DNA of 64,000 nt from Pseudomonas alkylphenolica (lineage in GTDB: Bacteria > Pseudomonadota > Gammaproteobacteria > Pseudomonadales > Pseudomonadaceae): assembly GCF_000746525.1 (NCBI RefSeq), contig NZ_CP009048.1:467501-531500 (forward strand), given 5' to 3'. Of this stretch, positions 19,255-29,120 are shown piece by piece. The notes below the pieces were generated by a model, which was not told the origin of the DNA, made no database searches, and saw nothing but the letters and a program-made list of their open reading frames with translations. The stretch's first letter is position 1. Each line of letters opens with the position of its first letter. Position numbers and translations under genes: made by a program.

Positions 19255-19608
19255 TTGGACAGAGTGTTCATCGAAGGCCTGGAAGTCGATACCGTCATCG
19301 GTGCCTATGACTGGGAGCGTGGCATTCGCCAGTGCCTGCGCCTGGACCTGCGTTTTGCCTGGGACAACCGGCCGGCAGCGGCGGGCGACGACCTGACCCT
19401 GGCCCTGGACTATGCCAGTGTGACTGCGCGTATCCAGGCGTTTGCCGAGCAGTCCGAGTTCCAGTTGGTCGAGACCTTTGCCGAGCGCCTGGCCGCGGTG
19501 CTGATGAGCGAGTTCCAGATTCCCTGGCTGCAGCTCAAACTGACCAAGCCCGGCGCCGTGTCGGCCGCCACTGGAGTGGGCGTGGAGATCGAGCGCGGAT
19601 GTCTCTGA
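19255..19608 (+). CDS. folB: Dihydroneopterin aldolase FolB
   Basis: 117-aa enzyme that converts 7,8-dihydroneopterin to 6-hydroxymethyl-dihydropterin and glycolaldehyde in folate synthesis. It contains [18 protein letters not shown] at the start, the family signature with the catalytic region. I choose TTG at 19255, giving MDRVFIEGL, because GGAGAG lies 6 bases upstream and family members begin at this point; an ATG at 19231 would add eight non-conserved residues. Its 3' end overlaps the start of folK by 10 bases, so the two are translationally coupled. Confidence 0.93.
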   Translation: MDRVFIEGLEVDTVIGAYDWERGIRQCLRLDLRFAWDNRPAAAGDDLTLALDYASVTARIQAFAEQSEFQLVETFAERLAAVLMSEFQIPWLQLKLTKPGAVSAATGVGVEIERGCL

Positions 19609-20108
19609 ACCGGGTTTACCTTGGCCTTGGCAGCAATGTCGAGCGTGAACGGCATTTGACGGCGGGGCTGGATGCGCTGGCCGTTTTTCTGCAGGACATG
19701 CAGTGTTCGCCAGTGTTCGAAAGCCAGGCGGTAGGCATCAAAAGCGGCCCGTTCTTCAATCTGGTAGTGACCGGGTTGACCGATATGCCGTTGATGGAGC
19801 TGGACCGTCGGCTCAAGTTCATCGAGGCTGACAATGGCCGCTATGCGCCAGAGCGCAAAGGCCTGCCGCTGGATATCGATGTGCTGATGTACAACGATCT
19901 GCATGGCAGTTTTGACGGACTGGTGCTGCCCCGCGCCGAGATCCTCAAGAATGCCTTTGTGCTGTGGCCGCTTTCGTTGATTGCCCCTGAGTTGCTGCAT
20001 CCGGGAGCTGGCAAAACCATGGGCCGGTTGTGGGAAGAGGCGCAGATCGACCAGGTGCTTGCGCCTGTACCCTTTGAGTGGCACGGGCAGCAGTTGACCT
20101 GTCTCTGA
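19599..20108 (+). CDS. folK: 6-hydroxymethyl-7,8-dihydropterin pyrophosphokinase FolK
   Basis: Transfers pyrophosphate from ATP to 6-hydroxymethyl-dihydropterin, the step after FolB. The 169-aa protein starts [20 protein letters not shown] and carries the metal-binding signature LPLDIDVLMYNDL and AEILKNAFVLWPLSLIAPEL. I start at the ATG at 19599 inside the folB 3' end; a longer frame from 19332 is only folB read in another phase. Pseudomonads commonly have a second folK near panB, so this is probably one of two copies (inference). Confidence 0.93.
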   Translation: MSLNRVYLGLGSNVERERHLTAGLDALAVFLQDMQCSPVFESQAVGIKSGPFFNLVVTGLTDMPLMELDRRLKFIEADNGRYAPERKGLPLDIDVLMYNDLHGSFDGLVLPRAEILKNAFVLWPLSLIAPELLHPGAGKTMGRLWEEAQIDQVLAPVPFEWHGQQLTCL

Positions 20109-20125
20109 GCTTTTTCTGGTCCCTG

Positions 20126-20178
20126 TCGCGGGGCAAGCCCGCTCCCACCGGTTCTGTGGGGGCGGGCTTGCCCCGCGA
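20126..20178. repeat. Inverted REP pair
   Basis: Two 23-bp REP units in opposite orientation (20126-20148 and 20156-20178), separated by only 7 bp, lie between the convergent folK and cca genes. One unit has GGGGGCGGGC instead of GGGAGCGGGC. As RNA this folds into a long hairpin and may serve as a bidirectional terminator or stabiliser. Confidence 0.9.
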
Positions 20179-20183
20179 TGCTT

Positions 20184-21413
20184 TCAGGCGCCGAAGTTGT
20201 TCTTGTAGGCCTTCAAGGCTTTCAAGCGCTCGCCCTTGAGCGCCTCTCCCAGCGCTTGCCCGGTCAGCCCTTGCTGCACCAGTGGCTGCACCTGTACTGC
20301 CCGCGCTGCCGCCGCCGCACCGCGCAGGTAATCGGCTTGTGGGTACTGCCGCTGCTCCAGCCCCTTGCGTCCCCGGGCGTCCATTTCGCACGCTGCGATG
20401 AACTCCTCAAAACGCTGCGGCCGACGATAAACATCGAAGCTTTGCAGCAGTTCAAGCAAGGTCGAGGCCCTGAGCTCCAGAGCGCGGTGGCAGTGCGTGT
20501 GGTACTCACCGACCAGTGCCGCCAACTCCTGGCACTCGCGTGGCACCTTGAAGCGCTGGTTGACGGCCTTGATCAGCTTGAGCCCGCGTTGCTCGTGAGC
20601 GATGTGCCGCGGCCATTCCTCCTCCGGGGTAAGCCCTTTGCCCAGATCGTGGAGCAGGCAAGCCCAGCGCACACTCAGGGGTTGCTGATGCTGTGCGGCT
20701 TGTTCGAGGACCGAGAGGGTGTGGATGCCACTGTCGATTTCCGGGTGGTGGGCCGCAGGTTGCGGTACGCCGAACAGGGCGTCGAGTTCAGGCATCAGCT
20801 CCTTGAGAGCGCCACAATCGCGCAGCACCTGAATGAACACCTGGGGTTGATCTTCCATCAGTGCCCGGGCAATTTCTTTCCAGCTGCGCTCGACGGTGAG
20901 TGCCTGGAGTTCACCGGATTCGCTGAGCTGGCGCATCAGCTCAATGGTTTGCGGCGCTACCTTGAAACCCATTGCGGCGTAGCGCGCGGCAAAACGGGCG
21001 ACGCGCAGGACTCGCAAGGGATCTTCGGCGAATGCCGGGGAAACATGGCGCAAAATGCGGGCTTCGAGATCTTTCTGGCCGCCATAAGGATCGCTGACGT
21101 TACCCTGCTCATCTTCGGCCATGGCATTGATGGTCAGGTCGCGCCGGATCAGGTCTTCCTCGAGGGTTACCTCGGGGCTGGCGTGAAAGGTGAAGCCACC
21201 GTAACCGCGGCCACTCTTGCGCTCGGTGCGCGCCAGGGCGTATTCCTCGCCGCTTTTGGGGTGGATGAACACCGGAAAGTCGGCACCCACGGGCCGATAG
21301 CCGAGCGCCTGCATTTGCTCTGCGCTAGCGCCGACCACAACCCAGTCGATATCACTGACCGGCCGGCCGAGCAGGCGGTCGCGTACGGCACCGCCGACTT
21401 TGTAGATCTGCAT
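20184..21413 (-). CDS. cca: Multifunctional CCA tRNA nucleotidyltransferase
   Basis: Adds or repairs the 3' CCA of tRNAs. In the 409-aa protein the nucleotidyltransferase motif is at the N-terminus ([18 protein letters not shown], then DIDWVVVG with the two catalytic Asp). [10 protein letters not shown] and the [19 protein letters not shown] region follow. The C-terminal HD domain (HDLGKG) gives the 2',3'-cyclic phosphodiesterase/phosphatase activity of the bacterial type-1 enzyme. I start at the ATG at 21413; the longer frame to 21518 runs into spoVR. It lies 55 bp after spoVR on the same strand. Confidence 0.97.
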   Translation of the reverse strand: MQIYKVGGAVRDRLLGRPVSDIDWVVVGASAEQMQALGYRPVGADFPVFIHPKSGEEYALARTERKSGRGYGGFTFHASPEVTLEEDLIRRDLTINAMAEDEQGNVSDPYGGQKDLEARILRHVSPAFAEDPLRVLRVARFAARYAAMGFKVAPQTIELMRQLSESGELQALTVERSWKEIARALMEDQPQVFIQVLRDCGALKELMPELDALFGVPQPAAHHPEIDSGIHTLSVLEQAAQHQQPLSVRWACLLHDLGKGLTPEEEWPRHIAHEQRGLKLIKAVNQRFKVPRECQELAALVGEYHTHCHRALELRASTLLELLQSFDVYRRPQRFEEFIAACEMDARGRKGLEQRQYPQADYLRGAAAAARAVQVQPLVQQGLTGQALGEALKGERLKALKAYKNNFGA

Positions 21414-21468
21414 GAAAATCCTCCGTTGATGCCACAGGATACCCTGTCTGGCAGCAACGGAGGGCTGG

Positions 21469-23031
21469 CTAGAGGTGCACGACCGCCAGGTCCAGGCGCC
21501 CGTACTCGGCCTCGCCATGCTCGCCCTTGGGCGGCACGTGGTGGGTTTTCATGATCTGGTCACCCTGCAGGGTTTCCAGGTGGATATCGAAGCCCCAGAG
21601 GCGGTGCAGGTGCTTGAGCACCTCCTCGGTCGAGTCGCCTAGCGGCTTGCGATCGTGTTGCTGGTGGCGCAGGGTCAGGGAGCGGTCGCCACGACGGTCG
21701 ATGCTCCAGATCTGCACGTTGGGTTCGCGGTTGCCCAGGTTGTATTGAGCGGCCAGGGTTTCACGGATGATCCGGTAGCCGCTTTCGTCATGGATGGCCG
21801 GTACCAGCAGGTCATCGCGCTGGTCGTCATCGAGGATGCTGAACAGCTTGAGGTCGCGGATCACCGTGGGTGACAGGTATTGCAGGATGAAGCTCTCGTC
21901 CTTGAAACTGCTCATGGCGAACTTGATGGTCGACAGCCAGTCGCTGCCGGCGATTTCCGGGAACCAGCGGCGGTCCTCTTCGGTGGGGTGTTCACACATG
22001 CGCCGGATGTCCCGGTACATGGCAAAACCCAGGGCGTAGGGGTTGATGCCGCTGTAGTAGGGGCTGTCGAAGCCGGGCTGGAACACCACGCTGGTGTGCG
22101 ACTGCAGGAACTCCATCATGAAGCCCTCGGTAACCAGGCCTTCGTCGTACAGGTCGTTCATCAGGGTGTAGTGCCAGAAAGTCGCCCAGCCTTCGTTCAT
22201 TACCTGGGTCTGGCGCTGCGGGTAGAAGTACTGGGCGATCTTGCGCACGATGCGCACGATCTCGCGTTGCCAGGGCTCGAGCAGCGGTGCGTGTTTCTCG
22301 ATGAAGTAGAGAATGTTCTCCTGGGGCTCGGCCGGAAAGCGCGCGTTGTCACGGTCGCTGTTCTTGTCGGCGCCTTTGGGGATGGTCCGCCACAGGTCGT
22401 TGATCTGCTTTTGCAGGTGTTCTTCGCGCTCCTTCTGCCGCCGTCGTTCCTCCTCGGCGGAAATCGGGTAGGGGCGCTTGTAGCGGTCGACACCGTAGTT
22501 CATCAGGGCGTGGCAGGAGTCGAGCAGGTCTTCCACCGCATCGATGCCGTGGCGTTCCTCGCACTGGGTGATGTACTGCTTGGCGAACACCAGGTAGTCG
22601 ATGATCGAGCTGGCATCGGTCCAGGTACGGAACAGGTAATTGCCCTTGAAGAAACTGTTGTGCCCGTAACAGGCGTGAGCAACCACCAGGGCCTGCATGC
22701 AGATGGTGTTTTCTTCCATCAGGTAGGCAATGCACGGGTCGGAGTTGATCACGATCTCGTAGGCCAGGCCCATTTGGCCCCGGCTGTAGGACTTCTCGGT
22801 GCTGAGGAAGTGTTTGCCGTAGGACCAATGGTGATAGCCCAGAGGCATGCCGACGGACGCGTAGGCATCCATCATCTGCTCGGCGGTGATCACTTCGATC
22901 TGGTTGGGGTAGGTGTCCAGGGCATAGCGCTCGGCCAGGCGGCTGATTTCCCGGTCATAGGCCTGGATCAGTTCGAATGTCCATTCAGACCCGGTGGAAA
23001 TGGGTTGGCGCTTCTGCTCTCTAGCGGTCAT
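21469..23031 (-). CDS. SpoVR family protein (YcgB-like)
   Basis: Cytoplasmic 520-aa protein of the SpoVR family. It is named from a Bacillus spore-cortex gene but is widespread in non-sporulating Gram-negatives, where its biochemical role is unknown. The conserved N-terminal half includes [20 protein letters not shown] and EINSD-like segments with [20 protein letters not shown] in the middle. Its start overlaps the stop of the upstream YeaH-like gene by 4 bases (ATGA), and prkA is further upstream. This prkA-yeaH-spoVR trio is conserved and is linked to stationary-phase and nutrient stress in E. coli and Pseudomonas. Confidence 0.92.
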   Translation of the reverse strand: MTAREQKRQPISTGSEWTFELIQAYDREISRLAERYALDTYPNQIEVITAEQMMDAYASVGMPLGYHHWSYGKHFLSTEKSYSRGQMGLAYEIVINSDPCIAYLMEENTICMQALVVAHACYGHNSFFKGNYLFRTWTDASSIIDYLVFAKQYITQCEERHGIDAVEDLLDSCHALMNYGVDRYKRPYPISAEEERRRQKEREEHLQKQINDLWRTIPKGADKNSDRDNARFPAEPQENILYFIEKHAPLLEPWQREIVRIVRKIAQYFYPQRQTQVMNEGWATFWHYTLMNDLYDEGLVTEGFMMEFLQSHTSVVFQPGFDSPYYSGINPYALGFAMYRDIRRMCEHPTEEDRRWFPEIAGSDWLSTIKFAMSSFKDESFILQYLSPTVIRDLKLFSILDDDQRDDLLVPAIHDESGYRIIRETLAAQYNLGNREPNVQIWSIDRRGDRSLTLRHQQHDRKPLGDSTEEVLKHLHRLWGFDIHLETLQGDQIMKTHHVPPKGEHGEAEYGRLDLAVVHL

Positions 23032-24299
23032 GTCACTAACCTGCGCTGGAAGAGTTCACGGAAGACCGGATAGATATCGCCGGCCGACACCAGCTGCTGC
23101 TGGGCGAACGTATCGGCAAAGGCTTCGCCGATGCGTTCATATTCGAACCACAATGCCTGATGTTCGCGGGGGGTGATCTCAACGTAAGTGTAGTACTGGA
23201 CGAACGGCATGATCTGCTTGGTGAGGATTTCGCGGCAGATCGGTGAATCATCGTTCCAGTTGTCGCCGTCAGAGGCTTGGGCGGCATAGATGTTCCATTC
23301 ATTGGCCGGGTAGCGTTCGGCCATGATTTCCTGCATCAGTTTAAGGGCGCTGGAGACGATGGTGCCGCCGGTTTCCCGGGAGTAGAAGAACTCCTCTTCG
23401 TCGACTTCGCGGGCACTGGTGTGGTGGCGGATGAACACCACTTCGATCTTGTCGTAGTTGCGCTTGAGAAACAGGTACAAAAGGATGAAAAAGCGCTTGG
23501 CGATGTCTTTGGTGGCCTGGGTCATGGATCCGGAAACGTCCATCAGGCAGAACATCACCGCTTTCGAGCTGGGGTTGGGTTGCTTGATCAGCAAGTTGTA
23601 TTTGAGGTCGAAGGTGTCGAGGAAAGGTACGCGGTTTATACGTGCGCTCAAACGCTCAATTTCGGCTTCTATTTCCTGAATATCGCCGAAATTGTCTGGT
23701 TCTTCCCGTTTAAGTCGCGCCAGTTCCTCTTGCGCTACACGCAGCTTGGCGCGGCTGCTGCCAGACAAGGCGATGCGTCGGGCGTGAGCCGAACGCAGCG
23801 TGCGGATGATGTTGATGCGCGACGGGTTGCCTTCGTTGCTGATACCGGCTCGCACGGTCTTGAAGGTGTCAGTGCCGGCCAGATGGCGTTTGACCAGGTT
23901 GGGCAACTCCAGGTCCTCGAACATGAATTCGAGAAATTCCTCCTGGGTAATCTGGAAGACGAATTCGTCCATGCCCTCGCCGGAATTGCCGGCCTTGCCT
24001 CGCCCACCGCCGCCACCGCCACCCTGTGGCCGGGCGATGTGTTCGCCGGCGGTGAATTCCTTGTTGCCTGGGTGGACCACGGTCTGCTTGCCGCCGCGGC
24101 CGTGGTGAAGCACCGGTTCGTCGATATCACGACCGGGAATGCTGATCTGCTCACCATGCTCCATGTCGGTAATGGAGCGGCGACTTACGGCCTCCTCGAC
24201 GGCTTTCTTGATGTGGTCACGGTAACGCCGCAGGAAACGCTGGCGGTTGACCGTGCTCTTGTTCTTGCCGTTCAGGCGTCGGTCGATCACATAGCTCAT
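23028..24299 (-). CDS. DUF444 family protein (YeaH/YhbH-like, VWA domain)
   Basis: 423-aa cytoplasmic protein. The N-terminal part is basic ([20 protein letters not shown]), followed by a Gly-rich stretch near residues 95-108. The C-terminal half is a von Willebrand factor A-type domain with the metal-site motif [20 protein letters not shown] and a distal [13 protein letters not shown]444 proteins occur with PrkA kinases and SpoVR proteins; the direct function is not established. Its stop overlaps the spoVR start. A 104-bp gap with a long hairpin separates it from prkA. Confidence 0.93.
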   Translation of the reverse strand: MSYVIDRRLNGKNKSTVNRQRFLRRYRDHIKKAVEEAVSRRSITDMEHGEQISIPGRDIDEPVLHHGRGGKQTVVHPGNKEFTAGEHIARPQGGGGGGGRGKAGNSGEGMDEFVFQITQEEFLEFMFEDLELPNLVKRHLAGTDTFKTVRAGISNEGNPSRINIIRTLRSAHARRIALSGSSRAKLRVAQEELARLKREEPDNFGDIQEIEAEIERLSARINRVPFLDTFDLKYNLLIKQPNPSSKAVMFCLMDVSGSMTQATKDIAKRFFILLYLFLKRNYDKIEVVFIRHHTSAREVDEEEFFYSRETGGTIVSSALKLMQEIMAERYPANEWNIYAAQASDGDNWNDDSPICREILTKQIMPFVQYYTYVEITPREHQALWFEYERIGEAFADTFAQQQLVSAGDIYPVFRELFQRRLVT

Positions 24300-24331
24300 A
24301 GGCCCCTCCGGGGAGCTGAAGACTCAAGCTT

Positions 24332-24388
24332 CAAGCCGCAAGCCGGGCCAGGCGGCTGACAAGAGCCTGGCGCAGAGCTTGCGGCTTG
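24332..24388 (-). repeat. Long imperfect hairpin between prkA and the YeaH-like gene
   Basis: CAAGCCGCAAGC (24332-24343) pairs perfectly with GCTTGCGGCTTG (24377-24388). Inside the loop, GCCAGGC and GCCTGGC make a second stem. There is no U-tract on either side, so it is more likely an RNA processing or stability element, or a mobile REP-like unit of a second type, than a terminator. Confidence 0.7.
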
Positions 24389-24403
24389 CCACTTACAGCT
24401 CGG

Positions 24404-26326
24404 TCACTGCGATTTTCTGACCCGCAGGTACCATTCCGAGAGCAGCCGAACTTGCTTGTCTGTGTAGCCGCGTTCCACCATTCGAGTGACGAAGTCGTTG
24501 TGTTTCTGTTGATCCTCTTTGCTCGCCTTGGCGTTGAAGCTGATGACCGGTAGCAGGTCTTCGGTGTTGGAGAACATTTTCTTCTCGATCACTACCCGCA
24601 GTTTTTCGTAGCTGAGCCAGGTCGGGTTCTTGCCGTTGTTGTTGGCCCGGGCGCGCAACACGAAGTTGACGATCTCGTTGCGGAAATCCTTCGGATTGCT
24701 GATGCCCGCCGGTTTCTCGATTTTTTCCAGCTCTTCGTTGAGGGCGATGCGGTTGAGAATTTCGCCGGTTTCCGGGTCGCGGTACTCCTGGTCCTGGATC
24801 CAGAAGTCGGCGTACAGCACGTAGCGGTCGAAGATGTTCTGTCCGTACTCGCTGTAGGACTCCAGGTAAGCCGTCTGGATTTCCTTGCCGATGAACTCGA
24901 TGTAACGCGGTGCCAGGTACTCTTTCAGGTAGCGCAGGTAGCGCTCGCGCACTTCGGCCGGGAACTGTTCCTGTTCGATCTGCTGCTCCAGCACGTAGAG
25001 CAAGTGCACCGGGTTGGCAGCGATCTCGTGAGGATCGAAGTTGAACACCTTCGACAGGATCTTGAAGGCGAAGCGGGTCGACAGGCCGTTCATGCCTTCG
25101 TCCACCCCGGCAGCGTCGCGGTATTCCTGGATCGATTTGGCTTTGGGGTCGGTGTCTTTGAGATTTTCGCCGTCGTAGACGCGCATCTTCGAATAGATGT
25201 TCGAGTTTTCCGGCTCTTTGAGTCGCGACAGCACGGTGAACTGGGCGAGCATCTTCAGGGTGTCAGGTGCGCAATGGGCCTTGGCCAGCGAGCTGTTGAA
25301 CAGCAGTTTGTCGTAGATCTTGATCTCGTCGCTGACCCGCAGGCAGTAAGGCACCTTGACGATGTAGATCCGGTCGATGAACGCTTCGTTGTTCTTGTTG
25401 TTGCGGAAGCTGTGCCATTCCGATTCGTTGGAGTGGGCCAGCAGGATCCCGGAATAGGGGATCGAACCAAGGCCTTCGGTACTGTTGTAGTTACCTTCCT
25501 GGGTGGCAGTCAGCAGCGGGTGCAGAACCTTGATGGGCGCCTTGAACATCTCGACGAATTCCATCAGGCCCTGGTTGGCCCGGCACAGTGCGCCCGAGTA
25601 GCTGTAGGCGTCGGCGTCGTTCTGTGGGTATTCCTCGAGTTTGCGGATATCGACCTTACCGACCAGGGCGGAAATATCCTGGTTGTTCTCGTCACCCGGT
25701 TCGGTTTTGGCGATGGCGATCTGGTTGAGGATCGACGGGTACAGTTTGACCACCTTGAACTGGCTGATGTCGCCCCCGAACTCGGCCAGTCGCTTGGTCG
25801 CCCAGGGCGACATGATGGTATTCAGGTAACGCCGCGGAATACCGAAGTCTTCTTCGAGAATCGCACCGTCTTCCGTGGCGTTGAACAGCCCCAGAGGCGA
25901 CTCGAAGACCGGTGAGCCCTTGATGGCATAGAAGGGCACCTTCTCCATCAGTTGCTTCAGTTTTTCGGCCAGGGAGGACTTGCCGCCACCCACGGGGCCG
26001 AGCAGGTAGAGGATCTGTTTCTTTTCTTCCAGGCCCTGAGCGGCATGGCGGAAGTAGGAGACGATCTGATCGATGCACTCCTCCATGCCATGGAAGTCCT
26101 CAAAGGACGGATAACGGCGGATCACCTTGTTGGAGAAGATTCGCGACAGCCTTGAGTTGTTCGAGGTGTCGACCAGTTCCGGCTCGCCGATGGCCATCAA
26201 CAGGCGTTCAGCCGCCGACGCGTAAGCACTGCGATCGCTTTTGCAGAGCTCAAGGTACTCTTGCAGCGAAAACTCTTCCTGACGGGTGGACTCGAAACGT
26301 TGTTGGAAGTGGCTAAAAATACTCAT
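24404..26326 (-). CDS. PrkA family serine protein kinase (YeaG)
   Basis: 640-aa protein of the PrkA family, an AAA+-type ATPase fused to a C-terminal kinase-like region. It has been linked to adaptation to nutrient stress. The Walker A motif is LLGPVGGGKSSLAEKL at about residues 107-122. The N-terminus MSIFSHFQQRFESTRQEEFS matches family starts, so I use the ATG at 26326; the frame upstream to 26425 is not conserved. It is the first gene of the prkA-yeaH-spoVR cluster. Substrates of the Pseudomonas protein are unknown. Confidence 0.95.
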   Translation of the reverse strand: MSIFSHFQQRFESTRQEEFSLQEYLELCKSDRSAYASAAERLLMAIGEPELVDTSNNSRLSRIFSNKVIRRYPSFEDFHGMEECIDQIVSYFRHAAQGLEEKKQILYLLGPVGGGKSSLAEKLKQLMEKVPFYAIKGSPVFESPLGLFNATEDGAILEEDFGIPRRYLNTIMSPWATKRLAEFGGDISQFKVVKLYPSILNQIAIAKTEPGDENNQDISALVGKVDIRKLEEYPQNDADAYSYSGALCRANQGLMEFVEMFKAPIKVLHPLLTATQEGNYNSTEGLGSIPYSGILLAHSNESEWHSFRNNKNNEAFIDRIYIVKVPYCLRVSDEIKIYDKLLFNSSLAKAHCAPDTLKMLAQFTVLSRLKEPENSNIYSKMRVYDGENLKDTDPKAKSIQEYRDAAGVDEGMNGLSTRFAFKILSKVFNFDPHEIAANPVHLLYVLEQQIEQEQFPAEVRERYLRYLKEYLAPRYIEFIGKEIQTAYLESYSEYGQNIFDRYVLYADFWIQDQEYRDPETGEILNRIALNEELEKIEKPAGISNPKDFRNEIVNFVLRARANNNGKNPTWLSYEKLRVVIEKKMFSNTEDLLPVISFNAKASKEDQQKHNDFVTRMVERGYTDKQVRLLSEWYLRVRKSQ

Positions 26327-26608
26327 GACGTCACCTCGCTCGATACGTGGAGCCGACGCCGGATCAGTCAGCTGATGCTGGCATGCAATCGACGAGTGCC
26401 GATTGCTGTATACCCCCCAGAACACCTAGAACTCGCTACCGATGACCCGCACGCCGGTGTACCGGCTCTCCCCTTTTTGGATGGCCTGGGCTTAAGGATA
26501 GTTCGTAATCGGGGAGGTCAAGGGTGGTTGCGCATGAAGTTCGCCATGACCGTTCGTCTGGTCAGGCGCGAGCCCGCACAGGACGCGGGCTGCGGCAGGT
26601 GAAAAAAA
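26327..26608 (-). promoter_or_regulatory. glpE-prkA intergenic region
   Basis: This 282-bp region holds the prkA promoter and the end of the upstream operon. Just after glpE, AGCCCGC (26571-26577) and GCGGGCT (26585-26591) form a hairpin, though with no clear U-tract. Nearer prkA, minus-strand GGTATACAG offers a TATACA -10-like box without a recognisable -35, compatible with stress-sigma control (weak inference). No gene is supported here. Confidence 0.4.
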
Positions 26609-26938
26609 TTATTCGGCAGTGCCTTGAGCAGTTTCTGCCGGGTACGTGCCACGCCACAGCTCAAAGCCACCGTCGAGGCTGTAGACGTCGGAAAAGCCCT
26701 GGCTGACCAGATAGGCCGCAGCGCTCTGGCTGGAGTTGCCGTGATAGCAGACCACCACAGTGGGGGCGTCGAGGTCGGCGCCGCGGATGAAGTCTGCCAC
26801 CGAATGGTTGTCCAGATGCCTGGAACCGCTGATGTGGCCGAGGGCATAGGTTTGCGGGTCGCGAATATCGACCACGACCGCACCTTGCTCGCGCAGCGCC
26901 TGAGCCTGCTCGGGAGGGATGCGTTTGAATTCGCTCAT
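26609..26938 (-). CDS. glpE: Thiosulfate sulfurtransferase GlpE (single-domain rhodanese)
   Basis: 109-aa rhodanese that transfers sulfur from thiosulfate to a thiophilic acceptor. The catalytic cysteine is C64 in [14 protein letters not shown], and the CH2A-type [18 protein letters not shown] is present. Gene position matches the Pseudomonas order rsmA-apaG-apaH-glpE. It starts 14 bp after the apaH stop and so is likely the last gene of the lptD operon. Confidence 0.93.
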   Translation of the reverse strand: MSEFKRIPPEQAQALREQGAVVVDIRDPQTYALGHISGSRHLDNHSVADFIRGADLDAPTVVVCYHGNSSQSAAAYLVSQGFSDVYSLDGGFELWRGTYPAETAQGTAE

Positions 26939-26952
26939 GGGTACGGTTTCCT

Positions 26953-27828
26953 TCAGGACTGGTCGCTTATTCTAGCGGGTTGTGCTGGCGCGGGTAGAGG
27001 GCGCGGTGTGCCTTCGTCGGTGCAATCGCAGCGATGCAATTGGCCGTTATCGACGTTGTACAGGGTCATTGCACCGCCCCAGACGCAGCCGGTGTCCAGG
27101 GCAATCACACCTGGCTCCTTGCAGCGGCCTTCAAGCGCCGCCCAGTGGCCAAAGATGATCTTCACATGCCGTGAGCGCCGCCCTTTATGGGCGAACCACG
27201 GCTTGTAGCCCGGCGGGGCGGTCTCGACACCTTCTTTGCCCTTGAGGTCGAGCTTGCCTTCACTGGTGCAAAAGCGCATGCGGGTGAAGTAGTTGGTGAT
27301 CACCCGCAGGCGGGTTACGCCACTGAGATCCTTGCTCCACTTGTTCGGCTCATTGCCGTACATGCCGTCCAGGTAGGGCTTGAGGCGGTTGTCGTCGCGC
27401 AGCACTTCCTCGACCTCGCTCGCCAGCTCCAGCGCCTTGCCCAGGGTCCACTGCGGTGGAATGCCAGCATGGACCAGGACTACGCCACGCTGCTCGTCGT
27501 AGTGCAGCAGTTTTTGCCGTCGCAACCAGTCAAGCAGTTCGTCAGCGTCCGGCGCCTGGAGAATCTCGAGCAGGGTGTCGCTCTTTTTCAGGCGCTCGAT
27601 GTTGTGCCAGGCCGCCAGCAGGTGAAGGTCGTGGTTGCCCAGCACACACACCAGTGAGTCGCGGATGGAGTACAGGAAGCGCAGGGTTTCCAACGACTCC
27701 GGGCCACGGTTGACCAGGTCACCCACCAGCCACAGACGGTCGACGGCGGGGTTGAAGTTGACCCGCTCAAGCAGGCACTTGAGCGGTTGCAGGCACCCTT
27801 GCAAGTCACCTACTGCGTACACCGCCAT
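26953..27828 (-). CDS. apaH: Symmetrical bis(5'-nucleosyl)-tetraphosphatase ApaH
   Basis: Hydrolyses Ap4A to two ADP and also removes NpnN caps from RNA 5' ends. The 291-aa metallophosphoesterase has the three signature motifs [20 protein letters not shown] and LGNHDLH near the N-terminus, followed by VHAGIPPQW. Its start codon overlaps the apaG stop by one base (TAATG), the typical apaG-apaH coupling. The last 20 residues are Pro/Ala-rich and variable. Confidence 0.97.
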   Translation of the reverse strand: MAVYAVGDLQGCLQPLKCLLERVNFNPAVDRLWLVGDLVNRGPESLETLRFLYSIRDSLVCVLGNHDLHLLAAWHNIERLKKSDTLLEILQAPDADELLDWLRRQKLLHYDEQRGVVLVHAGIPPQWTLGKALELASEVEEVLRDDNRLKPYLDGMYGNEPNKWSKDLSGVTRLRVITNYFTRMRFCTSEGKLDLKGKEGVETAPPGYKPWFAHKGRRSRHVKIIFGHWAALEGRCKEPGVIALDTGCVWGGAMTLYNVDNGQLHRCDCTDEGTPRPLPAPAQPARISDQS

Positions 27829-28208
27829 TAGTGCAGGGCTCCGGGAACGGCCAGGCGGAACGGGGCGATGATGGCCTCGAAGCGTTTACCGTCTTCGGCG
27901 AACATCTGGTAGCTGCCCTGCATGGTGCCGACCTGGGTGCTGATCACTGCGCCACTGCTGTAGGTATGGCTCTTGCCGGGTTCGATCAGCGGTTGCTGAC
28001 CGATCACGCCGGCGCCCTTTACCTCTTCGACCTGACCATCGCCATTGGTGATCAGCCAGTGACGCGACATCAGTTTGGCCGGCACCGATCCATTGTTCTG
28101 CACGGTAATGGTATAGGCGAAGGCGAAACGCTCGTTTTCGGGGTCGGATTGTTCTTTGAGAAAGCGGGTCACGACGCTGACGTCGATCTGGTAGCGGGGA
28201 TCAGACAT
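27828..28208 (-). CDS. apaG: ApaG (CorD) protein
   Basis: 126-aa protein with the ApaG beta-sandwich fold, whose exact role is unresolved (linked to Co2+ resistance and Mg2+ efflux in enterobacteria). It begins [20 protein letters not shown] and contains the family segments [21 protein letters not shown] and [24 protein letters not shown] Gly/Pro turns. It is co-transcribed with apaH, and follows rsmA across a 105-bp gap with a perfect palindrome. Confidence 0.96.
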   Translation of the reverse strand: MSDPRYQIDVSVVTRFLKEQSDPENERFAFAYTITVQNNGSVPAKLMSRHWLITNGDGQVEEVKGAGVIGQQPLIEPGKSHTYSSGAVISTQVGTMQGSYQMFAEDGKRFEAIIAPFRLAVPGALH

Positions 28209-28276
28209 GCAAGGGGCCTTGGAAGCAGACGCGGATACGGCAATTGCGTCCAGTCTAGGCTATTGGCGGGGTTGCC

Positions 28277-28302
28277 GGCCAGTCATGCGGGCATGACTGG
28301 CC
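28277..28302 (-). terminator. Perfect 12-bp palindrome between rsmA and apaG
   Basis: GGCCAGTCATGC, GG, then GCATGACTGGCC form a flawless 12-bp stem with a minimal loop 11 bp after the rsmA stop. No U-run follows on the minus strand, so it is an incomplete intrinsic terminator. It may instead stabilise the rsmA end of the transcript or act as a pause site. A dimeric protein site is the alternative. Confidence 0.5.
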
Positions 28303-28313
28303 GTTGCAGCAGC

Positions 28314-29120
28314 TTAGTGGCTGCCTTGTTGCTCGGCCAGCTTGTCAGCCAGGCGGACGAAGGCGGCCAGGTCCAACTGCTCCGGGCGCAGGCTGCCGTC
28401 GACGCCAGCGGCTTCGATGGCTTCGCTGCTGAGCAGGGCCTTGAGGGAATTGCGCAGGGTCTTGCGGCGTTGGTTGAAGGCTTCGCGGACGATGCGCTCA
28501 AGCAGGCGGTGATCCTTGGCCGGGAACGGCAGGGTTTCGTGGGGAACCAGGCGTACGATGGCCGAGTCGACCTTCGGTGGCGGATTGAACGCACCGGGGC
28601 CGACGTTGAACAGATGCTCGACCCGGCAGTGGTACTGAACCATGATCGACAGGCGGCCCCAGTCGCCACCCCCGGGACCTGCAGCCAGGCGCTCGACCAC
28701 TTCCTTCTGCAGCATGAAGTGCATGTCGCGGATCAGCTCGGCATTGGCCAGCAGGTGGAAGATCAGTGGCGTGGAGATGTTGTACGGCAGGTTGCCGACC
28801 ACGCGCAGGCTGTTTGGCGCGGCGCCCAGGCTGGTGAAGTCGAACTTCAGGGCGTCGCCCTGGTGCAGGCGGAAGTTGTCGCGGCCAGCGAATTGCTGGT
28901 TGAGGATCGGCACCAGGTCCTTGTCCAGCTCGACCACGTCAAGCTGTGCGCCGCTGCCCAGCAGGCCTTCGGTCAGGGCGCCCTGGCCCGGGCCGATTTC
29001 CAGCATGCGATCGCCCGCCTTGGCGTGGATCGAGCGCAGGATGCGGTCAATGACCCCGGCATCGTGCAGGAAGTTCTGGCCGAAGCGCTTGCGCGCCCGG
29101 TGTTGGTATTGCTCACTCAT
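28314..29120 (-). CDS. rsmA: 16S rRNA dimethyladenosine transferase RsmA (KsgA)
   Basis: Dimethylates A1518 and A1519 in the 3' hairpin of 16S rRNA using S-adenosylmethionine, a late step in 30S assembly. The 268-aa protein has the SAM-binding [16 protein letters not shown] and the catalytic [18 protein letters not shown] (NLPY). Its start overlaps the pdxA stop by 4 bases (ATGA), so the two are translationally coupled. Confidence 0.98.
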   Translation of the reverse strand: MSEQYQHRARKRFGQNFLHDAGVIDRILRSIHAKAGDRMLEIGPGQGALTEGLLGSGAQLDVVELDKDLVPILNQQFAGRDNFRLHQGDALKFDFTSLGAAPNSLRVVGNLPYNISTPLIFHLLANAELIRDMHFMLQKEVVERLAAGPGGGDWGRLSIMVQYHCRVEHLFNVGPGAFNPPPKVDSAIVRLVPHETLPFPAKDHRLLERIVREAFNQRRKTLRNSLKALLSSEAIEAAGVDGSLRPEQLDLAAFVRLADKLAEQQGSH

